Of a stretch of DNA of 64,000 nucleotides, positions 44,606-52,092 are shown piece after piece. The notes beneath the pieces are model-generated. The model saw only the letters and a list, made by a program, of their open reading frames with translations. It ran no database searches and was not told where the DNA came from. The stretch spans positions 692,443-756,442 of the forward strand of contig NZ_LMOZ01000001.1 in NCBI RefSeq assembly GCF_001423695.1, in the 5' to 3' direction. The number at the start of each line of letters is the position of its first letter. Position 1 is the first letter of the stretch. The position numbers and the translations under genes are program-made. This stretch comes from Leifsonia sp. Leaf336. GTDB taxonomy: Bacteria; Actinomycetota; Actinomycetes; Actinomycetales; Microbacteriaceae.

Positions 44606-45196
44606 GTGAGATCCGATGAGAGTGGCGAGCCAGCGATGCTTGCTCGTGCACGCCGCGGCGATCCCCAAGCGTTCGGGGAACTGTTCGACCTCCACCGTGA
44701 CCGGGTGTTTCGGCAAGCACTCCGGATGACACGGTCGGTGCACGACGCAGAGGACGTCACCGGCATGGTCTTCCTCGAGGCGTGGCGTCGGCGAGAAGCT
44801 CTAACCGAAGTCGACGGCTCGGTGATCGGGTGGTTGCTTCTAACGGCGAACAATGTCAGCCGGAATCTGTCGCGGTCGATCCGCAGATATCGCCACACCC
44901 TCTCGACTCTGCCCTTTCCAGAGGACAGCCCGGATCACAGCAACGCGGTCGACGACCGACTTGATTCTCACCCACAGCTGGCGGCGTTGCGGGAGGCTCT
45001 CGCACGGTTACCTCGTCGCGATCAGGACGTCCTGTCCCTGTGCGTGATGGAGGAGCTCAGCACGGCGGACGCTGCAGCCGTTCTGAATATCCCAACCGGC
45101 ACTGTGAAGTCGCGACTGTTCCGCGCAAAGGCTCGGCTCTCCGCACTCGTCGCCCCGACCAACACGATCATCTCGATGGAAGTTGGTGACCGATGA
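44606..45196 (+). CDS. ECF-type RNA polymerase sigma factor
   Basis: A 196-residue ECF sigma factor. Region 2 reads RGDPQAFGELFDLHRDRVFR followed by DAEDVTGMVFLEAWRR; region 4 reads LPRRDQDVLSLCVMEELSTA and then DAAAVLNIPTGTVKSRLFRA. Start GTG 44606 is a choice; ATG 44636 is equally in frame, and an open extension to 44348 is a hydrophobic pyrimidine-rich artefact. The next gene overlaps by ATGA and encodes a membrane protein, the usual place of an anti-sigma factor. Confidence 0.85.
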   Translation: MRSDESGEPAMLARARRGDPQAFGELFDLHRDRVFRQALRMTRSVHDAEDVTGMVFLEAWRRREALTEVDGSVIGWLLLTANNVSRNLSRSIRRYRHTLSTLPFPEDSPDHSNAVDDRLDSHPQLAALREALARLPRRDQDVLSLCVMEELSTADAAAVLNIPTGTVKSRLFRAKARLSALVAPTNTIISMEVGDR

Positions 45197-45780
45197 ATGA
45201 CAAAGTCCGGTTCGACGAGCGACGCAACGAAGCCTGGCGAGCGGCCATCGTGGAACATGCCAGGACTAGCAGCGCGAGCGGCCGAGGCGGCCGACGGGCT
45301 TTGATTGTTGCGCTCGTCGTCGCAGCGGTGGCGGTCTCCAGCGGAGGGGTAGCGTTCGCACTGAGCGCTCATCTGCAGCAACCGGCGGTCGTCGCCTCGA
45401 CCACGCCGACGCCCATCGAGAGGGATACACCCAGTGTCACCCTCACGCCAGCGCCGACGCCATCCGAAGATTCCACGGCGATCGCGCGACAGAACGCCGA
45501 GCAGGCCTGCAGGGCGCTGACATCGGCGCTGGACAGCGACGGGAACATTCTGAGCGCTGATGCGTGGTCGGCGGCGTTGGATAGCGCCGGCCAAGCGGCT
45601 GCGGTGGCTGCCAAGCTATCGTCGTCGTTCGCGGGCTTGGACACCGCCGTGTCCACGCTGTCTCAGACGCAGCTTCCGGGACCCTCCGCTACGGACTCCG
45701 AGAAGAACGCGTACTGGGACGCCTACCTCCCTGTTGCAACCGAGTGTTCCTCTCTCGGGGTCGTTCTACCCACCGACTGA
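45193..45780 (+). CDS. hypothetical membrane protein downstream of ECF sigma (possible anti-sigma factor)
   Basis: A 195-residue protein with one helix near residues 35-58 (ALIVALVVAAVAVSSGGVAF), a cytosolic N-terminus of about 34 residues with DERRNEAWRAAIVEHAR, and an outer part with a Thr/Pro linker and helical domain containing two cysteines (AEQACRALTS, VATECSSLG). There is no zinc HxxxCxxC motif, so an anti-sigma role rests only on its position and topology. Start overlaps the sigma stop. Confidence 0.65.
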   Translation: MNDKVRFDERRNEAWRAAIVEHARTSSASGRGGRRALIVALVVAAVAVSSGGVAFALSAHLQQPAVVASTTPTPIERDTPSVTLTPAPTPSEDSTAIARQNAEQACRALTSALDSDGNILSADAWSAALDSAGQAAAVAAKLSSSFAGLDTAVSTLSQTQLPGPSATDSEKNAYWDAYLPVATECSSLGVVLPTD

Positions 45781-45970
45781 GTCCCAATGTCACGATTGCG
45801 TCCGTCCGCCCAAGGATCCTCGCGCGTTGAGCGACCGAGTCAATGGTGCAGCTCCGCTGCATCGCGGAGCGACGCGTAGCGCCCTTGACACGGTCTCCCG
45901 ACGCGCCATTATCGGGCGTCGGGGCGGACCAAAAGATTCGGGACCGGGACCTGAAACTGCTCGAGCGGAT

Positions 45971-46180
45971 CTACCCGTGCATTAGTGCTGCGCCGCCGAT
46001 GATCATGCCAATGCAAGCGACGACGATGATCCACGGAGGCACTATCGACCGCGGCTTGCCCTGCGCCTCTCGTCGATCAGCGACCCTGCGGTCGAATCGG
46101 CGCGCCCGGGGCATGATCAAGACGTAGGCGACCATTAGGGCGATGATGGCAAGTCCCGCGAGAAGCTCCGACAGATCCAC
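45971..46180 (-). CDS. small hypothetical membrane protein
   Basis: A 69-residue protein with two helices (LLAGLAIIALMVAYVLIMPR and PWIIVVACIGMIIGGAALMH) joined by a basic loop (RRFDRRVADRREAQGKPRS). It is not recognised. Coding seems plausible because the charge pattern and helices are regular and the frame is closed by the element end. Confidence 0.5.
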   Translation of the reverse strand: MDLSELLAGLAIIALMVAYVLIMPRARRFDRRVADRREAQGKPRSIVPPWIIVVACIGMIIGGAALMHG

Positions 46181-46674
46181 TCAGACGCCCTTGCCGACTC
46201 GTGGTCGCCTATGGCGACCGTTTGCTCTCATCTGGAGAGCCGGGACGGCGTTGTAGCTAGCCGGTCAGCTCCAGCAGAAACTTATCGGCTCGATCGCCCC
46301 TGCAACGAATTCAACCCACCAAGAAGTCGGTTGAGCGCGGATCAGAGTCCGGGGTGAAGCCGAAGGGGAGCATCCCGCGCAAGCGCGAAGCCGAGCCGGC
46401 CGCAGAGGTACGTCTCGATCACCCGAGGACGCGTTTCCGCCGGCGCCGGCGGCCGGGACATCATCGCCGCGACCTTCGCCGGAGCTTAGCGACGCCGGGA
46501 ACAGCTCGGCGTCGCTCTTGGTGCAGAATCCTCACTTGCGCGAAGGAGTCGATCCACGTCTCGCTTCAGGCCTCGGAGGGTGAACCATCGTGGCTCTCCA
46601 GAAGTCGTGCACAATGAGCAGGCAAATCCCGAAATCGCGGCTTCCGAATCGGCCGCCGATGGGCGTGTATCCCT
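46181..46674. other. gene-free right end of the tRNA-Lys element
   Basis: No supported gene in about 500 bp. A 41-bp segment at 46593-46633 repeats 41582-41622 (36/41) and is followed, after an extra 38-nt stretch absent from the left copy, by the 59-bp right repeat. Short open frames here have no family pattern and basic low-complexity products. Confidence 0.5.
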
Positions 46675-46733
46675 GTGATTCACTGAGTGGGCCCCGTGGG
46701 GCTCGAACCCACGACCCGCGGATTAAAAGTCCG
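46675..46733. repeat. right attachment repeat within tRNA-Lys
   Basis: It matches 41626-41684 at 58 of 59 positions. It covers the anticodon loop through the 3' end of the intact tRNA-Lys and 13 bp beyond it. An element that integrates at this site restores the tRNA by carrying the same 3' sequence, as is common for tyrosine-integrase elements. Confidence 0.85.
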
Positions 46734-46760
46734 ATGCTCTACCGACTGAGCTAGAGGCCC
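46688..46760 (-). tRNA. tRNA-Lys (anticodon TTT)
   Basis: The 73-nt minus-strand cloverleaf starts GGGCCTC (acceptor), D arm GCTC...GAGC, anticodon loop CTTTTAA with anticodon TTT (bases 46725-46727), T arm GTGGG-TTCGAGC-CCCAC and acceptor GGGGCCC plus discriminator A. The anticodon stem has a T-C mismatch at its base (positions 27-43). CCA is not encoded. Its 3' half is the target of the element at 41626-46733. Confidence 0.95.
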
Positions 46761-46817
46761 TCGCCTTCTAATCTAGCGTGGATTCCGAACCTCCCTGTGC
46801 CGGGGCAGAATGGGGGG

Positions 46818-47447
46818 ATGCCTGACCGCTATCACAAGCCGACTCTGTTCCCCGGGCGGATCTTCGAGGCGTTCCTCGGTGGGGACGACCCGGCGCAGAT
46901 CAGCAAGGTCGCCCACGAGACCGCGCAGGCGCTGCTCGCGCGCGTGCGGGAGGATCCCGACCCCGACATCGTGGATCGACTCGTCGCTTACACCGACGAG
47001 CACGGCATCGACGCGATCGCCGAGCTGTGGTCTCGGTCGAACGCCAAGAGCCTGCCGGGCGCGCTCTGGCGCATCTACCTGCTGCGGTTGCTGATCCGGC
47101 AGGACGCCGACGGCACCGCGCTGCTCTACCAGCGCGGCACCGAGGTGATCGCGTCGATCGATCCCGTGGTCGCCGGGGCTCCCACGCCGGCCGGGCCGGG
47201 GGAGGTCACCGAGCTCGCCGACCGCATCCTCCGTGGTGTGTTCGAGGGCGACTTCGCCGTCGCGCTCGATCGGGCCGCCGCGTTCTGCCGGGTGACGGCC
47301 GCCGGCTGCCTTTCCGTCGCCGACGACCGCGACCCGATCGACCCCGAGCGAGCGAGCGAGCTCACCACGCGGGCCCTCCGGTTCACCCGTACGGCGGAGG
47401 AGCTGACGGCGTGCGCCCGGCTCTGGCGCACCGACTCGCTCGACTGA
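46818..47447 (+). CDS. conserved hypothetical actinobacterial protein
   Basis: A 209-residue soluble mostly helical protein not assigned to a family. It has FPGRIFEAFLGGDDPAQISK, AIAELWSRSNAKSLPGALWR and IYLLRLLIRQDADGTALLYQ, which read like a helical, ligand-binding or adaptor protein conserved in Microbacteriaceae-type genomes. Normal high-GC codon use marks the return to core genome right after the tRNA. The ATG at 46818 overlaps a GGGGGG ribosome-binding site. Confidence 0.7.
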   Translation: MPDRYHKPTLFPGRIFEAFLGGDDPAQISKVAHETAQALLARVREDPDPDIVDRLVAYTDEHGIDAIAELWSRSNAKSLPGALWRIYLLRLLIRQDADGTALLYQRGTEVIASIDPVVAGAPTPAGPGEVTELADRILRGVFEGDFAVALDRAAAFCRVTAAGCLSVADDRDPIDPERASELTTRALRFTRTAEELTACARLWRTDSLD

Positions 47448-47491
47448 GCCGGTATTCCCGGTTCCCGTTCTCGGGCGGCGAACGCCACGCC

Positions 47492-47520
47492 GTGAACGCA
47501 TCCCGCGCCTCCTGTACTAT
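47492..47520 (+). promoter_or_regulatory. promoter of the sigK leader
   Basis: GTGAAC (47492-47497), a 17-bp spacer and TACTAT (47515-47520) form a sigma-A-like promoter. The expected transcription start, about 47527, is the first base of the 13-bp stem of the leader, which supports this choice. Confidence 0.5.
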
Positions 47521-47526
47521 GGACGA

Positions 47527-47606
47527 AGCCGGACCGCAGTAACCCCGGGCTCCAATACTTGCCGCTTCGAGCGGCCTCGCGCCGAGAGGCGTTCTGCGGT
47601 CCGGCT
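47527..47606 (+). ncRNA. structured leader RNA candidate upstream of sigK
   Basis: AGCCGGACCGCAG (47527-47539) pairs perfectly with CTGCGGTCCGGCT (47594-47606). Inside are a GCCGC-TTCGA-GCGGC hairpin (47561-47575) and a CCTC/GAGG hairpin (47575-47589), giving a three-way junction of about 80 nt. CTTTCG follows the stem. It does not match a riboswitch that I know. It could be a terminator-type attenuator, a protein-binding leader or a small RNA. Confidence 0.45.
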
Positions 47607-47705
47607 CTTTCGTACCTGGAGGGACGAGTCTCCGCGAAGAAGGTCTACTGTCGTTTCTCGACAGAGGCCGACCAGCAACGCAGCACCGGAAGCGGAGAAC
47701 AGCAC

Positions 47706-48278
47706 GTGGACGACACCTCGGGCGACGGTTCGCCTCCCGATCTCGACGCGCTCCTGCTCGCGACGGCACGCGGCGACCAGCGTGCGTTCTCCGACTTCTA
47801 CGACCTGACGGCCGCGCGTGTACTCGGTCTCGTGCGCCGGCTCCTGATCGATGCGGCGCAGTCCGAAGAGGTCGCCCAGGAGGTCTTCCTGGAGGCCTGG
47901 CAATCCGCAGCGCGGTTCGATCCGAATAAGGGTCGAGCACTCACCTGGATCCTCACCATGGCCCACCGGAGGGCGGTCGACCGCATCCGGGCGTCCCAGT
48001 CCGCCCACGACCGCGACACCGCCATCGGCATCCGCGACCTGCCGACGGACTTCGACGTGGTGGCCGAGACGGTCGAGGTGCGGGTGGAGCACGAGAGAGT
48101 GGAGGTGGCGATGGCGAGACTGAGCGGCGCGCAGCGTCAGGCCATCGCCCTCGCGTACTACGGAGGCCTGACTCAGAGCGAGATCGCGGCCGAGCTCGGC
48201 ATCCCCCTCGGCACAGCCAAAACCCGGTTGCGGGATGCGATGATACGGCTGCGAGATGAGCTGGGGGTGACACGATGA
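47706..48278 (+). CDS. sigK: ECF RNA polymerase sigma factor SigK-like
   Basis: A 190-residue ECF sigma factor. Region 2: RGDQRAFSDFYDLTAARVLG and SEEVAQEVFLEAWQSAARFD, then NKGRALTWILTMAHRRAVDR. Region 4: LSGAQRQAIALAYYGGLTQS and EIAAELGIPLGTAKTRLRDA. GTG 47706 has GGAG about 8 bp upstream. The next gene encodes an RskA-type anti-sigma factor that overlaps it by 4 bp (ATGA), matching the SigK-RskA pair of actinobacteria, which responds to redox or envelope signals. Confidence 0.9.
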   Translation: MDDTSGDGSPPDLDALLLATARGDQRAFSDFYDLTAARVLGLVRRLLIDAAQSEEVAQEVFLEAWQSAARFDPNKGRALTWILTMAHRRAVDRIRASQSAHDRDTAIGIRDLPTDFDVVAETVEVRVEHERVEVAMARLSGAQRQAIALAYYGGLTQSEIAAELGIPLGTAKTRLRDAMIRLRDELGVTR

Positions 48279-49054
48279 CCGACGACGACGGTGGAATCGT
48301 CGACCCCGAACGCCTCGGTGCACGCCTCGGCGCCCAGAGCGAGCGGGAGGCGCGCGAGTTCGAGGAGGTCGCAGCCCAACTCGGGGCCGCCGCGGAGCCC
48401 GTGCAGCCTCCCGCCGAGCTGAAGGCGGCGCTGTTCGCGAAGCTCGGCTCGACACCGCAGCTGCCGGCAGACACCGCTCAGGAGGCCGCAGGCCGTCCCG
48501 AGCAGCCTGCGCCGACGCCTGCCGAATACACTGCGCCGCCGCCGGCCGGGCTTCCCGCTCAGACGCCCGCCGAGCACCGCGCCAACCGCCGCTGGTTCCA
48601 GCGTCCCGGCGCGATCCTCGCCGCGGCGGCCGCTGCCGCCATCCTGTTCGTCGCCGGGGCGTTCGTCGGTGTCGGCCTGGCCGGAACCGACTCCTACCAG
48701 CGCGAGCAGGCCACGGCGCTCGCCGCGATCAACGCGGCTCCGGACGTTCAGCGCGCGACCTCCGCCGTCAGCGGAGGCGGCACCGCGACCCTGGTGTGGT
48801 CGGCTCAGCAGGGCCGGTCCGCCGTGATCGCGACCGACCTCCCGAAGCTCGCCGACGACAAGACCTACGAGCTCTGGTACATCCACGATGGCACCGCCAC
48901 GCCGGCCGGCACCATGGACTCGACCGGCGCGGTGCACTCCTGGCGGGTGCTCAAAGGCGAGATGACGCCGGGAGTCACGGTCGGCATGACGGTCGAGCCG
49001 GACGGAGGCTCGCAGAAACCGACGACGCCGCCGATCCTCGCGATCACCTCCTGA
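48275..49054 (+). CDS. rskA: RskA-family anti-sigma factor
   Basis: A 259-residue membrane protein that holds its sigma factor inactive. The N-terminal cytosolic part (about 108 residues) has a helical, Glu-rich region (EAREFEEVAAQLGAA) and a Pro-rich linker. One helix (GAILAAAAAAAILFVAGAFV) follows, then the RskA outer domain with LPKLADDKTYELWYIHDGTA and VEPDGGSQKPTTPPILAIT. No zinc-binding HxxxCxxC is present, as in the RskA group. Its regulated proteolysis would release SigK. Confidence 0.9.
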   Translation: MTDDDGGIVDPERLGARLGAQSEREAREFEEVAAQLGAAAEPVQPPAELKAALFAKLGSTPQLPADTAQEAAGRPEQPAPTPAEYTAPPPAGLPAQTPAEHRANRRWFQRPGAILAAAAAAAILFVAGAFVGVGLAGTDSYQREQATALAAINAAPDVQRATSAVSGGGTATLVWSAQQGRSAVIATDLPKLADDKTYELWYIHDGTATPAGTMDSTGAVHSWRVLKGEMTPGVTVGMTVEPDGGSQKPTTPPILAITS

Positions 49055-49072
49055 CCGGAGGTTTCCGGATAC

Positions 49073-49110
49073 GACGAGAGGCCCACGGGACATCCCGGGG
49101 GCCTCTCGTC
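49073..49110. terminator. bidirectional terminator between rskA and pstB
   Basis: GACGAGAGGCCC (49073-49084) and GGGCCTCTCGTC (49099-49110) form a 12-bp stem around a 14-nt loop. It lies between convergent stops at 49054 and 49126, so it can end both transcripts. Confidence 0.8.
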
Positions 49111-49125
49111 ATGCCGGGCGGTCGA

Positions 49126-49905
49126 TCAACCGAAGCGGCCGGAGACGTAGTCCTCGGTGGCCTGGACCGTCGGGTTCGAGAAGATCATGTTGGTGTCGTT
49201 GTACTCGATGAGCTTGCCGGGCTTGCCCGTACCCGCGATGTTGAAGAATGCGGTGCGGTCGGAGACGCGGGACGCCTGCTGCATGTTGTGCGTGACGATC
49301 ACGATCGTGTAGTCGTTCTTGAGCTCCTCGATGAGGTCCTCGATCGCGAGCGTCGAGATCGGGTCGAGGGCCGAGCACGGCTCGTCCATCAGGAGCACAT
49401 CGGGGGAGACGGCGATCGCGCGGGCGATGCACAGACGCTGCTGCTGGCCGCCCGACAGGCCCGAGCCGGGGAGGCTCAGGCGGTCCTTCACCTCGTTCCA
49501 GAGGTTGGCGCCCTGCAGCGACTTCTCCACCAGGTCGTCGCTCTCGCTCTTCGACATGCGGCGGTTGTTGAGCTTGACGCCGGCGAGAACGTTGTCCCGG
49601 ATGCTCATCGTCGGGAACGGGTTCGGCCGCTGGAAGACCATGCCGACCTGACGGCGCACCAGCACCGGATCGACGCCGGCGCCGTAGAGGTTGTTGCCGT
49701 CGATCAGCACCTCGCCCTCCACGTAGGCACCGGGGATGACCTCGTGCATGCGGTTCAGCGTGCGGAGGAAGGTGGACTTGCCGCAGCCGGACGGCCCGAT
49801 GAACGCCGTCACGGTGCGGGGCTCGATGGTGAGCGACACACCCTCCACGGCACGGAACTTGCCGTAGTAGACGTTCAGGTCGTTGACTTCGATGCGCTTG
49901 GACAC
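49126..49905 (-). CDS. pstB: phosphate ABC transporter ATP-binding protein
   Basis: The ATPase of the high-affinity phosphate importer, 259 residues. Walker A is GPSGCGKST, the signature motif LSGGQQQRL, and Walker [14 protein letters not shown] with the His switch VTHNMQQA. N-terminal [20 protein letters not shown] is typical. Last gene of pstSCAB. No phoU gene follows within this window, unlike in many bacteria. Confidence 0.98.
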   Translation of the reverse strand: MSKRIEVNDLNVYYGKFRAVEGVSLTIEPRTVTAFIGPSGCGKSTFLRTLNRMHEVIPGAYVEGEVLIDGNNLYGAGVDPVLVRRQVGMVFQRPNPFPTMSIRDNVLAGVKLNNRRMSKSESDDLVEKSLQGANLWNEVKDRLSLPGSGLSGGQQQRLCIARAIAVSPDVLLMDEPCSALDPISTLAIEDLIEELKNDYTIVIVTHNMQQASRVSDRTAFFNIAGTGKPGKLIEYNDTNMIFSNPTVQATEDYVSGRFG

Positions 49906-49951
49906 GTTTTTCCTTGTCTGCGTTCTTCGGGTGAGACGGTGGAGGTCGCGA

Positions 49952-51052
49952 TCAGCGGCCGTACTTGGGGGCGAAGGCCTTGGCGATGATGCGGCCGATG
50001 AGGTTCAGCAGCATGACGATGATGATCAGGGCCAGCGCGCCGGTCCAGGCGCGGTCGATGGAGGCCTGCGCGTGGAGGCCTGCAGCCTGCGTGTACTGCG
50101 TGTACACGAACACCGGGAGAGTCATCATGCGGTCGTTGAACGGGTCGTAGTTCATGCTCGTCGTGAACCCGGCGACGATCAGCAGCGGCGCGGTCTCGCC
50201 GATCACGCGGGCGATCGCAAGCATGACGCCGGTGACGAGGCCCGCGAGGGACGTCGGCAGCACGACCTTGACCACGGTCAGCCACTTGGGCACGCCCAGG
50301 GCGAGGGAGGCCTCCCGCAGCTCGTTGGGGACGATCCGCAGGATCTCCTCGCTGGAGCGCACCACCACCGGGATCATCAGCACCGAAAGGGCGATGGCGC
50401 CCATGAAGCCGTTGCGGATGGCCGGCCCGAAGACCAGCGCGAACAGTGCGTACGCGAACAGACCGGCGACGATCGACGGGATGCCCGTCATCACGTCCAC
50501 GAGGAACGTGATGGCACGCGCGAGCGTGCCGCGACCGTACTCGACCAGATAGATCGAGGTGAGCAGGCCGATCGGCACGGAGATGATCGCGGTCAGCGCC
50601 GTGATGATCAGGGTGCCCACGATGGCGTGCAGCGCACCGCCGCCCTCGCCGATGACGTTGCGCATCGACTCCGAGAAGAACGCGACATCGAAGCGGGCGA
50701 GGCCCTGGGCGATGACAGTCCAGCCGAGCGAGATCAGCGGCAGCAGCGCGATGATGAAGGCCGTCGCCACGAGCGAGGTGACCAGGCGGTCCTTCGCCTT
50801 GCGGCCGCCCTCGACCAGGAGCGAGGTCGAGTAGATGGCGACGTCGAAGAGCACGGTTCCGAAGAAGATCGCGCCGACGATATTGAAGCCCTTGGTGGCT
50901 CCGCTGGCGGCGAGCATCGCGAAGACGGCGCCGAGGATGATCCAGGAGGCCACGAGCATCGCCCAAGGCGACCAGCGGGGCAACTTGCCTGCGGTGTAGG
51001 AGTTGGCGAGCGGGCGCGGGGCCGCGGTCGCGGTCGTTGTGGTGGCGGCCAT
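49952..51052 (-). CDS. pstA: phosphate ABC transporter permease PstA
   Basis: A 366-residue membrane subunit with seven or more helices. The N-terminus is extended ([20 protein letters not shown]). [20 protein letters not shown] and [15 protein letters not shown] are the PstA core; [20 protein letters not shown] is the ATPase-docking EAA-like loop. It is 46 bp from pstB; its start ATG shares one base with the pstC stop (TGATG). Confidence 0.96.
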   Translation of the reverse strand: MAATTTTATAAPRPLANSYTAGKLPRWSPWAMLVASWIILGAVFAMLAASGATKGFNIVGAIFFGTVLFDVAIYSTSLLVEGGRKAKDRLVTSLVATAFIIALLPLISLGWTVIAQGLARFDVAFFSESMRNVIGEGGGALHAIVGTLIITALTAIISVPIGLLTSIYLVEYGRGTLARAITFLVDVMTGIPSIVAGLFAYALFALVFGPAIRNGFMGAIALSVLMIPVVVRSSEEILRIVPNELREASLALGVPKWLTVVKVVLPTSLAGLVTGVMLAIARVIGETAPLLIVAGFTTSMNYDPFNDRMMTLPVFVYTQYTQAAGLHAQASIDRAWTGALALIIIVMLLNLIGRIIAKAFAPKYGR

Positions 51053-51999
51053 CAGTTCGCTCCAGAGAAGGCCGCGCGGCGGCTGACGATGTAACGGGCG
51101 AGCATGTTGATCAGGAGGGTCACCACGAACAGCACCAGGCCGGAGGCGATGAGAGCGTTGACGCCGACGCCCGTGGCCTCCGGGAACTGCAGCGCGATGT
51201 TCGCGGCGATCGTGTTCGGGCTCTGCGCCTGCAGCACCGCGAACTTCACGATCAGTGCGGGCGACAGCACCATCGCGATCGCGAGCGTCTCGCCGAGAGC
51301 GCGGCCGAGGCCGAGCATCATGGCCGAGACGATGCCGCTGCGGGCGAAGGGGAGGACCGCCATGCGGACCATCTCCCACTTGGTCGCGCCGAGCGCGAGC
51401 GCGGCCTCCTCGTGGAGGCGCGGGGTCTGCAGGAAGATCTCGCGGCAGATGGCCGTCATGATCGGGATGACCATGACAGCGAGCACGATGGCGGCGGTCA
51501 GAATGGTGCGGCCGGTGCCGGAGACGGGCGGAGCGAAGAAGGGGATCCAGCCGAAGTACTGGCCGAGCCAGGCGTAGAAGGGCTGGACGAACGACGAGAG
51601 CGTCGCGATGCCCCACAGGCCGAAGACGACCGACGGGACCGCCGCGAGCAGGTCGATGATGTAGCCGAGGGTCTGCGCCACGCGTCGCGGGGCGTAGTGC
51701 GAGATGAAGAGCGCGATCCCGATCGACAGCGGTGTCGCGATGAGGAGCGCGATGAAGGCCGCCCAGATGGTGCCGAAGACGAGCGGCCACACCCACGACC
51801 AGAAGTTGGTCGCGTTGTTGGGTAGCTGGCCCGCGCCGGCGAACAGAGCCGGAATGCTCTGGATGATGAGGAAGAGCGCGACGGCGGCGAGGGTGGCGAG
51901 AATCAGCGACCCTGCGACGACGGTGCTGGTGGAGAAGACGCGGTCGCCGAGGCGGATCTTCGCCTTCGGCCTGATGGCTCCTGCGGTTCCGGCGGTCAT
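51052..51999 (-). CDS. pstC: phosphate ABC transporter permease PstC
   Basis: A 315-residue membrane subunit. AALIATPLSIGIALFISHYA and LLAAVPSVVFGLWGI are PstC hallmarks, LHEEAALALGATKWEMVRMA the docking loop, and ALGETLAIAMVLSPA the last core helix region. It lies between pstS and pstA; a 17-bp hairpin separates it from pstS, which could lower permease relative to binding-protein expression. Confidence 0.96.
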   Translation of the reverse strand: MTAGTAGAIRPKAKIRLGDRVFSTSTVVAGSLILATLAAVALFLIIQSIPALFAGAGQLPNNATNFWSWVWPLVFGTIWAAFIALLIATPLSIGIALFISHYAPRRVAQTLGYIIDLLAAVPSVVFGLWGIATLSSFVQPFYAWLGQYFGWIPFFAPPVSGTGRTILTAAIVLAVMVIPIMTAICREIFLQTPRLHEEAALALGATKWEMVRMAVLPFARSGIVSAMMLGLGRALGETLAIAMVLSPALIVKFAVLQAQSPNTIAANIALQFPEATGVGVNALIASGLVLFVVTLLINMLARYIVSRRAAFSGAN

Positions 52000-52045
52000 T
52001 CGTTGCTTTCTCTCATCGGGTTCCCCGGAGGGTGAGGGTGATGCG

Positions 52046-52084
52046 CCGCTCGGCCTGGACCGTGGTGCGGTCCAGGCCGAGCGG
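52046..52084 (-). terminator. 17-bp hairpin between pstS and pstC
   Basis: CCGCTCGGCCTGGACCG (52046-52062), loop TGGTG, and its exact complement (52068-52084) sit 8 bp after the pstS stop and 46 bp before the pstC start. It is either a partial terminator or an RNA stabiliser that leaves more pstS than pstC message, a known pattern for binding-protein genes. Confidence 0.65.
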
Positions 52085-52092
52085 CCGGGGTG

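Larger units (their letters stand above)
41626..46733. mobile_element. integrated element at tRNA-Lys, without integrase
   Basis: About 5 kb lie between 59-bp direct repeats that contain the tRNA-Lys 3' end. Inside are a DUF1871-like protein, two orphan membrane genes, an orphan soluble protein, a YefM/YoeB pair, an ECF sigma factor with a membrane partner, and a small membrane protein. Codon use is looser and GC lower than outside. There is no tyrosine or serine recombinase, excisionase or replication gene, so the element is a decayed remnant or was mobilised in trans. Confidence 0.75.

Noticed and set aside
46354-46683. two short open frames at the right end of the island
   Set aside because: Low-complexity basic products, no ribosome-binding site, no family pattern.
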